A stretch of 64,000 nt of DNA from Serratia nematodiphila DZ0503SBS1 (GCF_000738675.1 NZ_JPUX01000001.1:2418001-2482000); one strand, 5' to 3'; counted from the first letter of the stretch, positions 35,717-44,458 are shown. The notes: a model not told the origin generated them from the sequence alone. Translations and numbers: made by a program.

Positions 35717-36640
35717 ATGAATGCAAGAATCGGTATCGACGGCAGGGCTGCCGCCGCCATGGTGATGCTATGCGCCATTTGGGGGATGCAGCAGGTGGCG
35801 ATCAAGGCCGCCGAGCCGGATGTGTCGGCGGTGCTGCAAATTGCCATTCGCTCCGGTCTCGCCGCGCTGGGGGTTTACCTGCTGGCGCGTTGCCGCGGCG
35901 AGTGCTTCACCTGGGATCGCGCCACGCTGAGCGCCGGTTTGAGCGTAGGGGCATTGTTCGCGCTGGAGTTCTTTTTTGTCTCCGAAGGGCTGCGCTATAC
36001 CAGCGCTTCGCATATGGCGGTGTTTTTGTACACCGCGCCGCTGTTTTCCGCTCTCGGCCTGCATTTTCTGATTCGCCAGGAGCGTCTGTCGCCGGTGCAG
36101 TGGCTGGGCATGCTCATCGCCTTTGGCGGTGTGGTGCTGGCCATATCGGGCATGGCCGAGGGCAGCGGCGGGGCCGATCGGCTGAAAGGCGATTTCTATG
36201 GCCTGCTGGCGGGGATCGCCTGGGGCGGTTCTACCCTGGTGATCCGTACCACGCGCCTGGCGGAGTGCCCGGCCAAACAGACGCTGCTGTTCCAGTTGAC
36301 GGGCGCCTGTGTGCTGCTGTCGCTGCTGGCGCTGGCGACGGACAATTTGCACGTCGTCCTGAGCCCCGTGGCCTGGAGCAGCCTGTTGTTCCAAACGGTG
36401 ATCGTGTCGTTTTTCAGCTACCTGATCTGGTTTTCACTGTTGCGCCGTTATCAGGCTTCCTCGCTGGGCATTCTCACCTTTATGACGCCGGTATTCGGCA
36501 TCCTGGCGGGGGCCGTCATTCTCGGCGAACCGTTGCAAATTGAATTTGTATTGGGTGCTGTGTTGATCGTACTGGGGTTAATCGTAGTGAGTTGTTCATA
36601 TCTTATTTATGTTGACCGAAGGGTGGCACCAAAAATATAA
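35717..36640 (+). CDS. EamA/DMT-superfamily transporter
   Basis: A 307-residue, ten-helix inner-membrane carrier with two EamA repeats (first about 10-140, second about 155-300). CAIWGMQQVAIKAA and EGLRYTSASHMAVFLYTAPLF in repeat 1, and GIAWGGSTLVIRTTRL and TPVFGILAGAVILGEPLQ in repeat 2, are typical. The family exports amino acids or metabolites, and the substrate is not readable. It lies between a small secreted protein and a convergent DsdC-like regulator. Confidence 0.88.
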   Translation: MNARIGIDGRAAAAMVMLCAIWGMQQVAIKAAEPDVSAVLQIAIRSGLAALGVYLLARCRGECFTWDRATLSAGLSVGALFALEFFFVSEGLRYTSASHMAVFLYTAPLFSALGLHFLIRQERLSPVQWLGMLIAFGGVVLAISGMAEGSGGADRLKGDFYGLLAGIAWGGSTLVIRTTRLAECPAKQTLLFQLTGACVLLSLLALATDNLHVVLSPVAWSSLLFQTVIVSFFSYLIWFSLLRRYQASSLGILTFMTPVFGILAGAVILGEPLQIEFVLGAVLIVLGLIVVSCSYLIYVDRRVAPKI

Positions 36641-36643
36641 ATT

Positions 36644-36946
36644 ATGGATGTTGATGTACAGAACTACCAAATAAGCTGCGAAAGCCAATTCATTATTCAG
36701 CTGCAAATATCCCGCTATGCCTGGGGCGTGCCGCTGATTACGCTCAGCGATAACGGTGATTTTACCGTGATAAGAAGCCGAGGCTGGTCGAGGTTGGCTA
36801 ATGGGATGCAATTGGAGGTTTATTATTTTGCCAATAATTCTCTGCTGACCTGGGATAAAAACCGCAAAAATATCTCTTATTCAAAGGCCGGCCGGCTCTA
36901 CGCCTGCGCGCTGCATTTTTCTTATTCCCCCAAAGTATGGCGATAA
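36644..36946 (+). CDS. Possible 100-aa hypothetical protein
   Basis: The open frame begins 3 bp after the EamA gene stop and ends 11 bp before the DsdC-like gene stop. It has no ribosome site of its own, so it could only be translated by coupling. The composition is protein-like (Trp, Tyr, Ile, two Cys), but no domain is recognised. It may be a chance frame in a lower-GC stretch. Confidence 0.3.
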   Translation: MDVDVQNYQISCESQFIIQLQISRYAWGVPLITLSDNGDFTVIRSRGWSRLANGMQLEVYYFANNSLLTWDKNRKNISYSKAGRLYACALHFSYSPKVWR

Positions 36947-36957
36947 TCCTCTGGCCA

Positions 36958-37887
36958 TCAGACCAGAGGGGAGATTTTCATGATCCACTGCTTAAACGCG
37001 AGGATCTTCGGCCACTGCCGCTCGGAGATGGTCGAGGTAAAATAGCAGTGCTCGCAGGGCACGGTCATGTCGGTGAACGGAATGATCAGTTCGCCGCTTT
37101 TGATCCAGTCCTGCACCAGATTGAGCCGCCCCATGGCGACGCCAAGGTGCCGCGTCGCGGCCAGCACGGCAAGATCGGAACGGTCGAACTCCATGCTTTT
37201 ACTGTCGGTATCCAGCCCCAGCGCAAAGTGTTGCGACCAGGTTTGCCACTCATCTTCGCCGGAGTTGTAGCGATCGTGCAGCAGCGTGCAGTGGGCCAGG
37301 TTTTCCGGCGCATCGTACAGGTTATGCGTGGCGGCGTACTGCGGCGTGCAGATCGGCACCATTGATTCCTGCATAAAGGCTTCGTCCAGATGCCGCCCCG
37401 AGGGCAGTTTGCCGAAGTACATCGCCAGATCCACGCCGCGGTTGGCCAGGTTGATGATTTCCTGTCCGGTCAGAATATTGAGGTGAATGGTGGGGTGCTG
37501 GGCGATAAAGTCGCCGATGCGCGGCAGCAGCAGACATTGCACCAGGGACGGGTGCGAGTAGAGGGTCAAGGTTCCCGTCAACTCGCGATTTTTGATGTCC
37601 AGGATTTCCTGATTCAAGGTGTTGAAGGAACTGTCCAGCGCCCATTGCATGCGCTCGCCCTCCGGCGTCAGCGTAATCCGGCGATGAAAGCGTTGGAATA
37701 GCAAAAAACCCAATTCCTTTTCGAGCAAATTAATGCGGTGGCTCACGGCGCTGGGGGTGATCGACAATTCTTGCGCCGCCAGCGCAAAAGATAAATGACG
37801 GGCGACGCATTCGAAAGTATGCAGCCGGGAAAATTGATAGCTGGTCAGCGGGGTCGCCCGCTGCGAATGTTTTTTACTGGGGAACAT
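36958..37887 (-). CDS. DsdC-like LysR regulator
   Basis: A 309-residue LysR-type regulator. The N-terminal HTH (about 18-78: RLHTFECVARHLSFALAAQE, PSAVSHRINLLEKELG) and effector domain (LTGTLTLYSHPSLVQC, FDRSDLAVLAATRHLGVAMG, MTVPCEHCYFTS) follow E. coli DsdC closely. DsdC activates dsdXA for D-serine uptake and deamination. Here no dsdX or dsdA lies on its divergent side in the window, so the target is uncertain. GGAGAAATAGC precedes the ATG at 37887. Its place between alaC and argW matches the E. coli dsdC locus. Confidence 0.85.
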   Translation of the reverse strand: MFPSKKHSQRATPLTSYQFSRLHTFECVARHLSFALAAQELSITPSAVSHRINLLEKELGFLLFQRFHRRITLTPEGERMQWALDSSFNTLNQEILDIKNRELTGTLTLYSHPSLVQCLLLPRIGDFIAQHPTIHLNILTGQEIINLANRGVDLAMYFGKLPSGRHLDEAFMQESMVPICTPQYAATHNLYDAPENLAHCTLLHDRYNSGEDEWQTWSQHFALGLDTDSKSMEFDRSDLAVLAATRHLGVAMGRLNLVQDWIKSGELIIPFTDMTVPCEHCYFTSTISERQWPKILAFKQWIMKISPLV

Positions 37888-38290
37888 GCTATTTCTCCAT
37901 GCGCATAATACGGCAATATTAACATTTAATGGCGCGGAGGATAAACCCAGGCTGATTGATATATTCAGTTTTTACACTGAGAAATATCGTTATGTTGAAG
38001 GGAAATTAACTGGCTTGCATAACAACCGGAAATAACCGGCGGTGGGAGCGTTGAGTGAGAGGGTGATGATAATCTGCAATAGGACGAATATAATAAAAAG
38101 ATGTGCCGTATAAGCAGCGAGTAAAGACGGTGTGCGGCAGCCTGAACGATAAAGGCTCATGTTCCCTGCGGGATATAGCGGTTTCGCCGCAACAATTCGT
38201 CGCATGGCGACACAGAATACGCGTTAATCCCAGCGGCAAACGAGCGGAGGCATCAATCGATAATACTGCGCCCCCTTAGGCCGATAGAAC
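37888..38290. other. Non-coding spacer upstream of the DsdC-like gene
   Basis: About 400 bp where dsdX would start in E. coli. No gene or gene remnant is convincing. Short frames of 71-77 codons on the minus strand lack ribosome sites. Confidence 0.4.
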
Positions 38291-38318
38291 CGCGCCCGGT
38301 GGCTACCCACCGGGCGCG
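38291..38318 (-). terminator. Strong hairpin after the CsbD-like gene
   Basis: Perfect 12-bp stem CGCGCCCGGTGG/CCACCGGGCGCG with a CTAC loop, 36 bp beyond the stop of the CsbD-like gene. The T-run is weak. Confidence 0.6.
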
Positions 38319-38354
38319 GCATTCAGGGAAAAGCGGTTTGTTCGCCGGCGCGTA

Positions 38355-38606
38355 TCAACGGCGGCGCAGCAGCAGGCCGGTCAACAGGCCTGCGCCGGCA
38401 ATGAGGGCCAATGCGGCGAGGGGGGTTTTCTTCATCATGTTGCCGGCGCAGCTCAGGGCATCGCCGTATTTTTCTTGCAGCACGCCCGCTGCCTGGCGCG
38501 CGGCGCCTTCGGCCTGCAAACGTTCGTTGCCGGTGACGTCGCCCGCGATTTCCTGCGCCTTGCCCGCCACTTTTTCCATCATGCCATTGGCTTTTTCGCT
38601 GTTCAT
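38355..38606 (-). CDS. CsbD-family stress protein with a C-terminal membrane anchor
   Basis: An 83-residue protein. The first 50 residues (MEKVAGKAQEIAGDVTGNERLQAEG) are the CsbD helix pattern (K-x-x-G-x-x-x-x-x-x-G...G-D-x-x-L-x-x-x-G). The end is a hydrophobic helix (LAALALIAGAGLLTGLL) with RRR, as in tail-anchored YqjD/ElaB-type proteins. CsbD proteins are general-stress induced and of unknown biochemistry. AGGAG lies before the start. Confidence 0.78.
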   Translation of the reverse strand: MNSEKANGMMEKVAGKAQEIAGDVTGNERLQAEGAARQAAGVLQEKYGDALSCAGNMMKKTPLAALALIAGAGLLTGLLLRRR

Positions 38607-38740
38607 TGTGATGCGCTCCTAAGGTTCGATCCGTTTGGCTTCCGCACAGGACGGAAGCCTGCATTTGCACCGCCATGTTATGCACTTCACTTGTGGCCTA
38701 TAAGGGGCGTTTGCATCGGTTTGGGTAGTGCATTTGCAGG

Positions 38741-40237
38741 CTACTTGCCATTCCTGAAGGCCAGCCCACCGGTAAACAGCCCGCGTTCTCTGGCCCAGAC
38801 GATGGCTTCGCTGCGGCTATGCACGCCGAGTTTGGAATAGACCGTCGCGACATGGTTGCGGATGGTGTTGAGCGCCAGATTGAGACGCGCCGCGATTTTC
38901 TTGTCCGGCAGCCCCTCGCAAATCAATTCCAGCACATCGCGCTCGCGCGGCGTGAGGTCGCTGGCGGTAAATCCAGCCTGGTCGGGCCGGTTGATGCTTT
39001 TCACGTTGGCCAGTTTTTCGATCAGGGTTTGGCTGAACCAGGAGGCGTCCTGCATCACTTCTTCGATGGCGCTTACCAGCTCCAGCTCCGAGCGTTTGCG
39101 TTCGGTAATGTCCATGAGCACCAGCAGATAACAGGGCGCATTGTGGATGCTGACGGCATCCGCCGAGGCCACACAGTCAATCGACTCGCTCCCTTTCTTG
39201 CGCACCCGGATGTCCAGCCCTTCGACGTTGCCGCTTTTTTCCAGGGCGGCAAACAAACGGCGGTTCGCCTCCGGATCGTCAATAAACGGGATCTCTCCGA
39301 CCGTCTTGCCGATCAAGTCTTCGGCGTCGTACTCGGTGGTGCGGGTGAAGGCTTCGTTGACATCCAGCACGCGCCGCTCGTGCGCGGTACATAACAACGT
39401 CGGCACCGGGCTCAGGCGAAATGCCTTGGCAAACCGTTCTTCACTTTCTCGCAGCGCCGATTCCGCCTGGCGCCTGGGTTCGAGATCGGTAAACGTGAAC
39501 AGCATGCAGTCGTCTTCATTGATATCCAAGGGTTGGCCGGCAACCACCACCAGCTTGCTTCCTCCGCCGGGCAGCTTCAGCTCGGCCTCCATCTGCGGAA
39601 TGGTAGCGCCTTCCCCCAGGCGCTGAACGGCCAGTTCTTTGTGCTCCGCCTGTTCCAAAACGTCGAGTTCATAAACCGAACGCCCCATGACCTGTTCACG
39701 TTGGTAACCGGTCATATCAAGGAACCCCTGGTTGACCTTGACGTAACGCAGGTCGCTTAGCCGACAAATGACTGCCGGTGCCGGATTGGCGTTGAAGGTT
39801 TTTTCAAAGCGCTGTTCGGCGCTGGCCCACTCCGTCGCGTCGCTCAGGATCAGCGCCAGCAGCTCCGGTTGCCCCTGCGCATCGGTGATAATCAGGCTCC
39901 GCAGGCGGTGCACCCAGAAGCTGTCCGGATCGTCGACCTGCCGAACCTCCACCACCACATCGGTGAAGGTTTCGCCTTCGGCAACCCGGTTCAGCGGGTA
40001 CTGTTCCAAAACCAGCGGATGATTGTTGCGATAGCGCAGGGCAAAACGCGCCGCGTACTCGCCGGCATTGGCCCCCAGAGCTTTCTGATGACTCACGCCA
40101 TGCATGGTCAACGCGGCCTCGTTGGCCCATAGCAAGGTTTGATCGGTATCCGTCAGGATCACGCCGTCGGACAAGCCGGAGATGATTTGCTGCAGGTGGC
40201 CGCTGTGGGTTTCGCTGGCCAAAACGGATTGGCTCAT
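38741..40237 (-). CDS. Multi-PAS LuxR-type transcriptional regulator
   Basis: A 498-residue cytoplasmic regulator. Three PAS domains can be seen at about 12-140 (QIISGLSDGVILTDTDQTLLWAN), 143-265 (FNANPAPAVICRLSDLRYVKVN) and 270-385 (FRLSPVPTLLCTAHERRVLDVN), each ending in a PAC-like segment. A LuxR HTH follows at about 425-490 (LTPRERDVLELICEGLPDKKIAARLNLALNTIRNHVATVYSKLG). There is no kinase and no receiver domain, so ligand or redox sensing by PAS probably acts directly on DNA binding. It is divergent from the membrane-protein gene at 40466. GGAGAACAC precedes the ATG. Confidence 0.87.
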   Translation of the reverse strand: MSQSVLASETHSGHLQQIISGLSDGVILTDTDQTLLWANEAALTMHGVSHQKALGANAGEYAARFALRYRNNHPLVLEQYPLNRVAEGETFTDVVVEVRQVDDPDSFWVHRLRSLIITDAQGQPELLALILSDATEWASAEQRFEKTFNANPAPAVICRLSDLRYVKVNQGFLDMTGYQREQVMGRSVYELDVLEQAEHKELAVQRLGEGATIPQMEAELKLPGGGSKLVVVAGQPLDINEDDCMLFTFTDLEPRRQAESALRESEERFAKAFRLSPVPTLLCTAHERRVLDVNEAFTRTTEYDAEDLIGKTVGEIPFIDDPEANRRLFAALEKSGNVEGLDIRVRKKGSESIDCVASADAVSIHNAPCYLLVLMDITERKRSELELVSAIEEVMQDASWFSQTLIEKLANVKSINRPDQAGFTASDLTPRERDVLELICEGLPDKKIAARLNLALNTIRNHVATVYSKLGVHSRSEAIVWARERGLFTGGLAFRNGK

Positions 40238-40465
40238 GTGTTCTCCGCTAGACAGAAGGGGGGCGGCCTCTTAAGGGGGCCGCGGGTTACGCTATTCGCT
40301 GAGCAGCTTAGTGCATAACGTGCGTATTCGCAGGGTGTGAATGCACCAGGCATTCTGATGCAAATGAACCGGGACGGCCGACGACGCCGCGCGGCAGACT
40401 GAATTTGTCTGCGCGGTTACCCGCCGTGCGTGCAATCACTTGTCCAGAAAATATAAGGAACAACG

Positions 40466-41437
40466 ATGACCACTGTCTATGAATCAAATCGCTTAGCGTT
40501 TCAGGTGTCATGGGGCTCGATATTGGCCGGGAGTGCCGTGGCGCTGGTGACTTATCTGACCTTCAGCGTGCTGGGCACGGCTATTGGTGCCCAGGCCGTG
40601 GATATGATGCAAAAGGGCAACCCGCTGAGCGGCTTTGGCACCGGCACCGGGATCTGGCTGTTGGTTTCAACGTTGGCATCGCTGGCCGCAGGCGCGTTCG
40701 TCGCCGGCCGCTCCGCACCGAATCGCGGCGGCTTGCATGGCTTGCTGAGCTGGGCGATCACCACCTTGTTGACCACCTGGCTGATGGTTTCATTGGCGAG
40801 CGGCGTAGTGGGGCTGGCGGGAAGCGCGGTGGGTAAAGGGCTTTCGCTGGCAGGCAGCGGCCTGGCGGCGGCAGCGCCAAACGTAGGCGAAGGCCTCAAG
40901 CAACGGCTGGATAAAAAGGGCATCAGCCTTGATTGGGGAAGCCTGGAAAATCAGTTGAACGCCACGCTTAAGCAGACTGGTAAGCCGGAGCTGGATCCTG
41001 CTCGGTTGGAGCAGAAAGCCAATCGGGCGGCCGCCGACGGCAAACAGTCGGCCGTGGATGCCGCGGCCGATCCGACGCAGACCGCCACCGAGCTTAAGCA
41101 GTGGTTCGAGCGCGTCAAGCAGTCCGGTGAGCCGGCGTTGAGCGCCGCCGATAAGGACGCGCTGGTGAGTATCGTTGCGGCACGCACCGGCAAGAGCCGC
41201 GATGAAGCGAGCCAAATCGTCGATAACTACGCCCAGGCTTACCAGCAGGCGGTGCAGAAGGTGGAAAAACTCAAGGCCGAGGCCGAGCAGAAAGCGCGTG
41301 AAGCGGCCGATGAAGCGGCCAAACAGCTGTCTCGCGCCGCGTGGGGTTCACTGTTGGTGCTGCTGTTGGGCGCTGCGTTGAGCGCCGGCGTGGGGCGGAT
41401 TGCCGAATCAACCCGCCGCATTGTCGCGGTAAGTTGA
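40466..41437 (+). CDS. Conserved membrane protein with Gly-rich helices and a long soluble insert
   Basis: 323 residues. Four hydrophobic Gly/Ala-rich segments lie at about 18-45, 60-82, 90-110 and 112-135. A charged Ala/Lys/Glu-rich region follows (about 140-295, coiled-coil-like near KVEKLKAEAEQKAREAADEA), and one last helix (about 298-318) with RRIVAVS completes it. I do not recognise a named family. It is divergent from the multi-PAS LuxR regulator, a likely controller, and it is followed 1 bp later by a 73-aa gene. AAGGA lies before the start. Confidence 0.7.
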   Translation: MTTVYESNRLAFQVSWGSILAGSAVALVTYLTFSVLGTAIGAQAVDMMQKGNPLSGFGTGTGIWLLVSTLASLAAGAFVAGRSAPNRGGLHGLLSWAITTLLTTWLMVSLASGVVGLAGSAVGKGLSLAGSGLAAAAPNVGEGLKQRLDKKGISLDWGSLENQLNATLKQTGKPELDPARLEQKANRAAADGKQSAVDAAADPTQTATELKQWFERVKQSGEPALSAADKDALVSIVAARTGKSRDEASQIVDNYAQAYQQAVQKVEKLKAEAEQKAREAADEAAKQLSRAAWGSLLVLLLGAALSAGVGRIAESTRRIVAVS

Positions 41438-41438
41438 G

Positions 41439-41660
41439 ATGAAAAAAAACCTGTCGTGCATCTCGCTGAATTATCGAAAAGTAGCGGGGGCCTCTGCTCC
41501 CGTGCTCGTCATCGATTTCTGCAACGAGAACAACGAGCGTTATACCCTGCGCTACAACCTGCCGCCGGATACCCCGGAACGCACCGAGCGGCGGGTATCT
41601 TTGCTGCTGTACCTGTTGCGTAAGCACAGGTCCGCAGAGATCGACAACCTGGCTGATTAA
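41439..41660 (+). CDS. Small hypothetical protein (73 aa) in operon with the membrane protein
   Basis: Begins 1 bp after the preceding stop and is followed by a clear terminator, so a two-gene operon is likely. The product (MKKNLSCISLNYRKVAG...) is soluble and mixed in composition. No family is recognised. Confidence 0.6.
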   Translation: MKKNLSCISLNYRKVAGASAPVLVIDFCNENNERYTLRYNLPPDTPERTERRVSLLLYLLRKHRSAEIDNLAD

Positions 41661-41674
41661 TCAGGCCGTTAATG

Positions 41675-41704
41675 AAAAGCCCAGCCTCGCGTGCTGGGCT
41701 TTTT
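41675..41704 (+). terminator. Terminator of the two-gene membrane-protein operon
   Basis: Stem AAAAGCCCAGC/GCTGGGCTTTT with a 7-nt loop and a T-run, 15 bp after the stop. Confidence 0.85.
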
Positions 41705-42206
41705 GTTTGCGGCCGCAGGCCGTTCTGACAACAAGGCGCGGGTGAGTCGGCTCGGCATTTTACCGGGGGAGAGATGGGCGATTCATGGGAGTCGGCAGGG
41801 TTCCCAATGGGCGCGGTTTGTAAAACAGGGCATCGAGCAAGGTTGGTTAAAATATCCGTTTTCTCTGCGCAGGAACGATAAAAAAGAAACGCGCTATTGC
41901 GACGCGAGATTATTGAGACCGATGTTCAGCCTTGAGCTTATCTCTCCCGTATTCTTTTACTGCCGGTCATACTTTATATCTCTTTCGCAGTACGTTTTAT
42001 CGGCGGGCCAAGCATATAAAATGCGTTTTCATTTGTGATGATGAAATTCCTATTCGGCCATGCAATCTGGCTGTAAAAAACACTTTAAGGTAAAACAATT
42101 AGCAAAAAGTGTGATTCTGCCTGGTGTGGCAAGTGCATCTTTGATGAGTGCACTTTACGCGAGTTGATTTTGTTTTATGGGTTTCTTGCGGAGAGATTTA
42201 TATAAC
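41705..42206. other. Non-coding, increasingly AT-rich edge of the argW-proximal islet
   Basis: About 500 bp without a supported gene. The composition falls from GC-rich to visibly AT-rich near 41840. One inverted repeat, AAGTGCA (42131-42137) and TGCACTT (42149-42155), has an 11-bp spacer and is a candidate operator for the small gene and AraC gene that follow. Confidence 0.45.
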
Positions 42207-42347
42207 ATGATCATTTTCAGTTATTTATGTGATAGTTTTTCCTATGCCGAAAAAAATGAATTGACAGGCTGGTTTTTTTTAGGATTAATCTTAATGACTT
42301 GGTTTGGTTGGTTAACGATTTTAATAAAAAGGACGAGAATCTTATAA
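42207..42347 (+). CDS. Predicted 46-aa membrane protein upstream of the AraC-type gene
   Basis: Starts MIIFSYLCDSFSYAEK, has one strong helix (WFFLGLILMTWFGWLTILI) and ends KRTRIL, so the C-terminus is probably cytoplasmic. GGAG lies 13 nt upstream, which is rather far. The stop is 15 bp before the AraC-type start, so they could form an operon. It shares the low GC of its neighbour. No family is recognised. Confidence 0.45.
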   Translation: MIIFSYLCDSFSYAEKNELTGWFFLGLILMTWFGWLTILIKRTRIL

Positions 42348-42362
42348 AAGCAAGGAGCACAT

Positions 42363-43163
42363 ATGGATTACAGAAAAGATATTCTTTTGCAGGTGTTGGA
42401 GTATATGGAAAAGAATATTGTCGAGGGGCTGACAGTTGAAAAGGTTTCCATTATATCAGGTTACTCTAAATGGCATTTGCAACGGCTGTTTAAGCATTAT
42501 TTTGGTATAACGCTAGGGACTTATATAAGGAATAGAAAACTGAGTCGCTCTGCTATTCTGCTTAAACAGCACCAAGGGAACATATTGGATGTCGCCCTGG
42601 CATCCGGGTTTGCCTCTCAGCAATGTTACACGCGGGCATTCAAACGTTTCTTTGGCGAAACGCCCAACAGCTTTAGAAACAGCCGCGGATGGGATTTTTC
42701 CACGCAGATCCCGCCGTATGGCAACGATAAGAAACCCTACTTCTACCACACGGTCATGCCGGATGACATTGAGATGTTAAAGCATTACAAATCACTGATT
42801 TTTCATTCCATAAGAAAATTCAGAGATGCCGGTGACATTGCACAGACCAATGAGAAATGGTTAAGCAAGCAGCGGGGGACATGTAATGTGGAAAAGAACA
42901 GGAGTAATAAATGGCATTCCAACAGCAAGGGGCAAGAGGTTTTTCATTCCATCTTTAACTTCTATATCCCTATGGGTAAATATATTGTCATCCCCTTTAC
43001 GGGGGAGTTTTCAGAATATATTGACTTTTTCGATGTAATGTATGACGCTTATCTGCCTGCCATCAATGTCAAAATGCGGGAGAGTTTTTTTATAGAGTTA
43101 TATAGGCAAGAGGATCTAAATGGCAAGGTTGTCAATGTCGATATACTTATTCCTGTGACATAG
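42363..43163 (+). CDS. AraC-family regulator with a GyrI/Rob-like C-terminal domain
   Basis: 266 residues. The N-terminal AraC double HTH (about 5-105) has LTVEKVSIISGYSKWHLQRLFKHYFG and ILDVALASGFASQQCYTRAFKRFFGETPNSFR, as in MarA/SoxS/Rob. The C-terminal domain (about 120-266) looks like a GyrI/Rob effector-binding fold. The codon use is AT-rich (GC near 40%), unlike the surrounding 58-60% DNA, which suggests recent transfer. AAGGAG precedes the ATG. It directly precedes the exported lactonase gene. Confidence 0.82.
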   Translation: MDYRKDILLQVLEYMEKNIVEGLTVEKVSIISGYSKWHLQRLFKHYFGITLGTYIRNRKLSRSAILLKQHQGNILDVALASGFASQQCYTRAFKRFFGETPNSFRNSRGWDFSTQIPPYGNDKKPYFYHTVMPDDIEMLKHYKSLIFHSIRKFRDAGDIAQTNEKWLSKQRGTCNVEKNRSNKWHSNSKGQEVFHSIFNFYIPMGKYIVIPFTGEFSEYIDFFDVMYDAYLPAINVKMRESFFIELYRQEDLNGKVVNVDILIPVT

Positions 43164-43183
43164 TGATGAGGCAAGAAGACATC

Positions 43184-44458
43184 ATGAATAGAGAAAAAAC
43201 TCTCGACTCGATTAATAAGCGCCATCCAGCTCGCTTTATGCTACCTTCTATATTGTCTGAACTTGGTCGAACAATCGTTGCCGGCTCAGGCCGGCAAGCC
43301 ATTCAATTAACTGCGGTGTTAATTTCTCTCATGTTTTCAGGAAATGCGATGGCCAATAATCGGGAACATCAGCAAATAGCGTTAGTCGGTACCTGGACCC
43401 ATATTCCGAATGCGCCTGCGGTGCAGAAACCGGCAAGACCCAGTGAAGGGCTCTATCGCCTGGCGGTTAATGGCGACGGCACGTTAACGCTGCTCGACGT
43501 GGTTAAAATGAACAGCCCATCGTGGATCGTAAAATCTCGCGATGGCCGTTTCGCCTATGCCACCAATGAGGAAAACGCGGGAACGGTGACCGCCTTGGCA
43601 ATAGACGAAGCTGGCAGCGTGCGGGTGCTGAATACGGTGAGCAGTGCGGGCCAGCAGCCGACGCATGCCACCCTCAGCCCGGATGGCAAGTTTCTGTTTG
43701 TCGCCAACTACTCCGTCGCCAAAGGCGGCGCGGGGATGACGGTATTGCCAATTGGCAGTGACGGCAAACTGGGTGAACGGGTGCAGCATTATCCGTTTAT
43801 ATCAGGTTCTGGCGCCGTGCAGGGGCGTCAGGAAGGGGGCCATGCGCACTCAACCACCTTCAGCCGCGATGGTAAATATCTGTATGCGGCGGATCTCGGC
43901 GGGGACAAGCTGCACGCCTATCGCTATCGCTCGGATAGCGCACAGCCGCTGCAGGCGGACGCATCGCGCGATGTCAGCTTTGCGCCAGGCGCCGGCCCAA
44001 GACACATGGTGTTCTCGCCGAAAGGTGAGTATGCCTATGTCATCACCGAAATGGCGGGTGAAATCGAGGTGTTTACCGTCAGCGACCATCGATTGACGCA
44101 ACAAGGGAAAGTGAAACTGAACGGCGGGCAGGATTCAGCGGAGGCGAAAAGCGGCGGAGCCATTATCCTCAGCCCGAGCGGCAGATATCTTATTGCCACC
44201 AATCGCGGTGCCGATAACCATTTGCTGGTATTAAAAATTGGTGGGGATGGGCTGCCAGGGGAGACGACGCGCTATGAGGCTGGCGGCATTGAACCGCGTG
44301 CGCTCGCTTTCGATGCCACCGGCAACCATCTTTATGTCACGAATGTGTTCACCAATACCGTTACGCTGTTCGATTTCGATGATGAGACGGGTGAGTTGAA
44401 GGCCAGAGGCGAGGCGGCGACGATTGCTACGCCGACGGATATTAAATTTTTCAATTAA
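43184..44458 (+). CDS. Exported lactonase-family seven-bladed beta-propeller protein
   Basis: About 424 residues. The long N-terminus holds a hydrophobic segment (AIQLTAVLISLMFSGNAMA) like a signal peptide cleaved near residue 58, so the true start may be further in. The mature part has the lactonase (6-phosphogluconolactonase type) propeller repeats: SPDGKFLFVANYSV, EGGHAHSTTFSRDGKYLYAADLGGDKLHAY, AGPRHMVFSPKGEYAYVITE and IEPRALAFDATGNHLYVTN. A periplasmic sugar-lactone or similar hydrolase is inferred. It overlaps the AraC gene region closely and is likely co-expressed. GC rises again within it. Confidence 0.75.
   Translation: MNREKTLDSINKRHPARFMLPSILSELGRTIVAGSGRQAIQLTAVLISLMFSGNAMANNREHQQIALVGTWTHIPNAPAVQKPARPSEGLYRLAVNGDGTLTLLDVVKMNSPSWIVKSRDGRFAYATNEENAGTVTALAIDEAGSVRVLNTVSSAGQQPTHATLSPDGKFLFVANYSVAKGGAGMTVLPIGSDGKLGERVQHYPFISGSGAVQGRQEGGHAHSTTFSRDGKYLYAADLGGDKLHAYRYRSDSAQPLQADASRDVSFAPGAGPRHMVFSPKGEYAYVITEMAGEIEVFTVSDHRLTQQGKVKLNGGQDSAEAKSGGAIILSPSGRYLIATNRGADNHLLVLKIGGDGLPGETTRYEAGGIEPRALAFDATGNHLYVTNVFTNTVTLFDFDDETGELKARGEAATIATPTDIKFFN

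Noticed and set aside
37990..38239. Overlapping 71-77-codon minus-strand frames
   Set aside because: No ribosome sites and no domain; taken as chance frames in the DsdC-like upstream region.
41691..42038. 115-codon plus-strand frame
   Set aside because: Starts inside a transcription terminator, has no ribosome site, and crosses a composition change.
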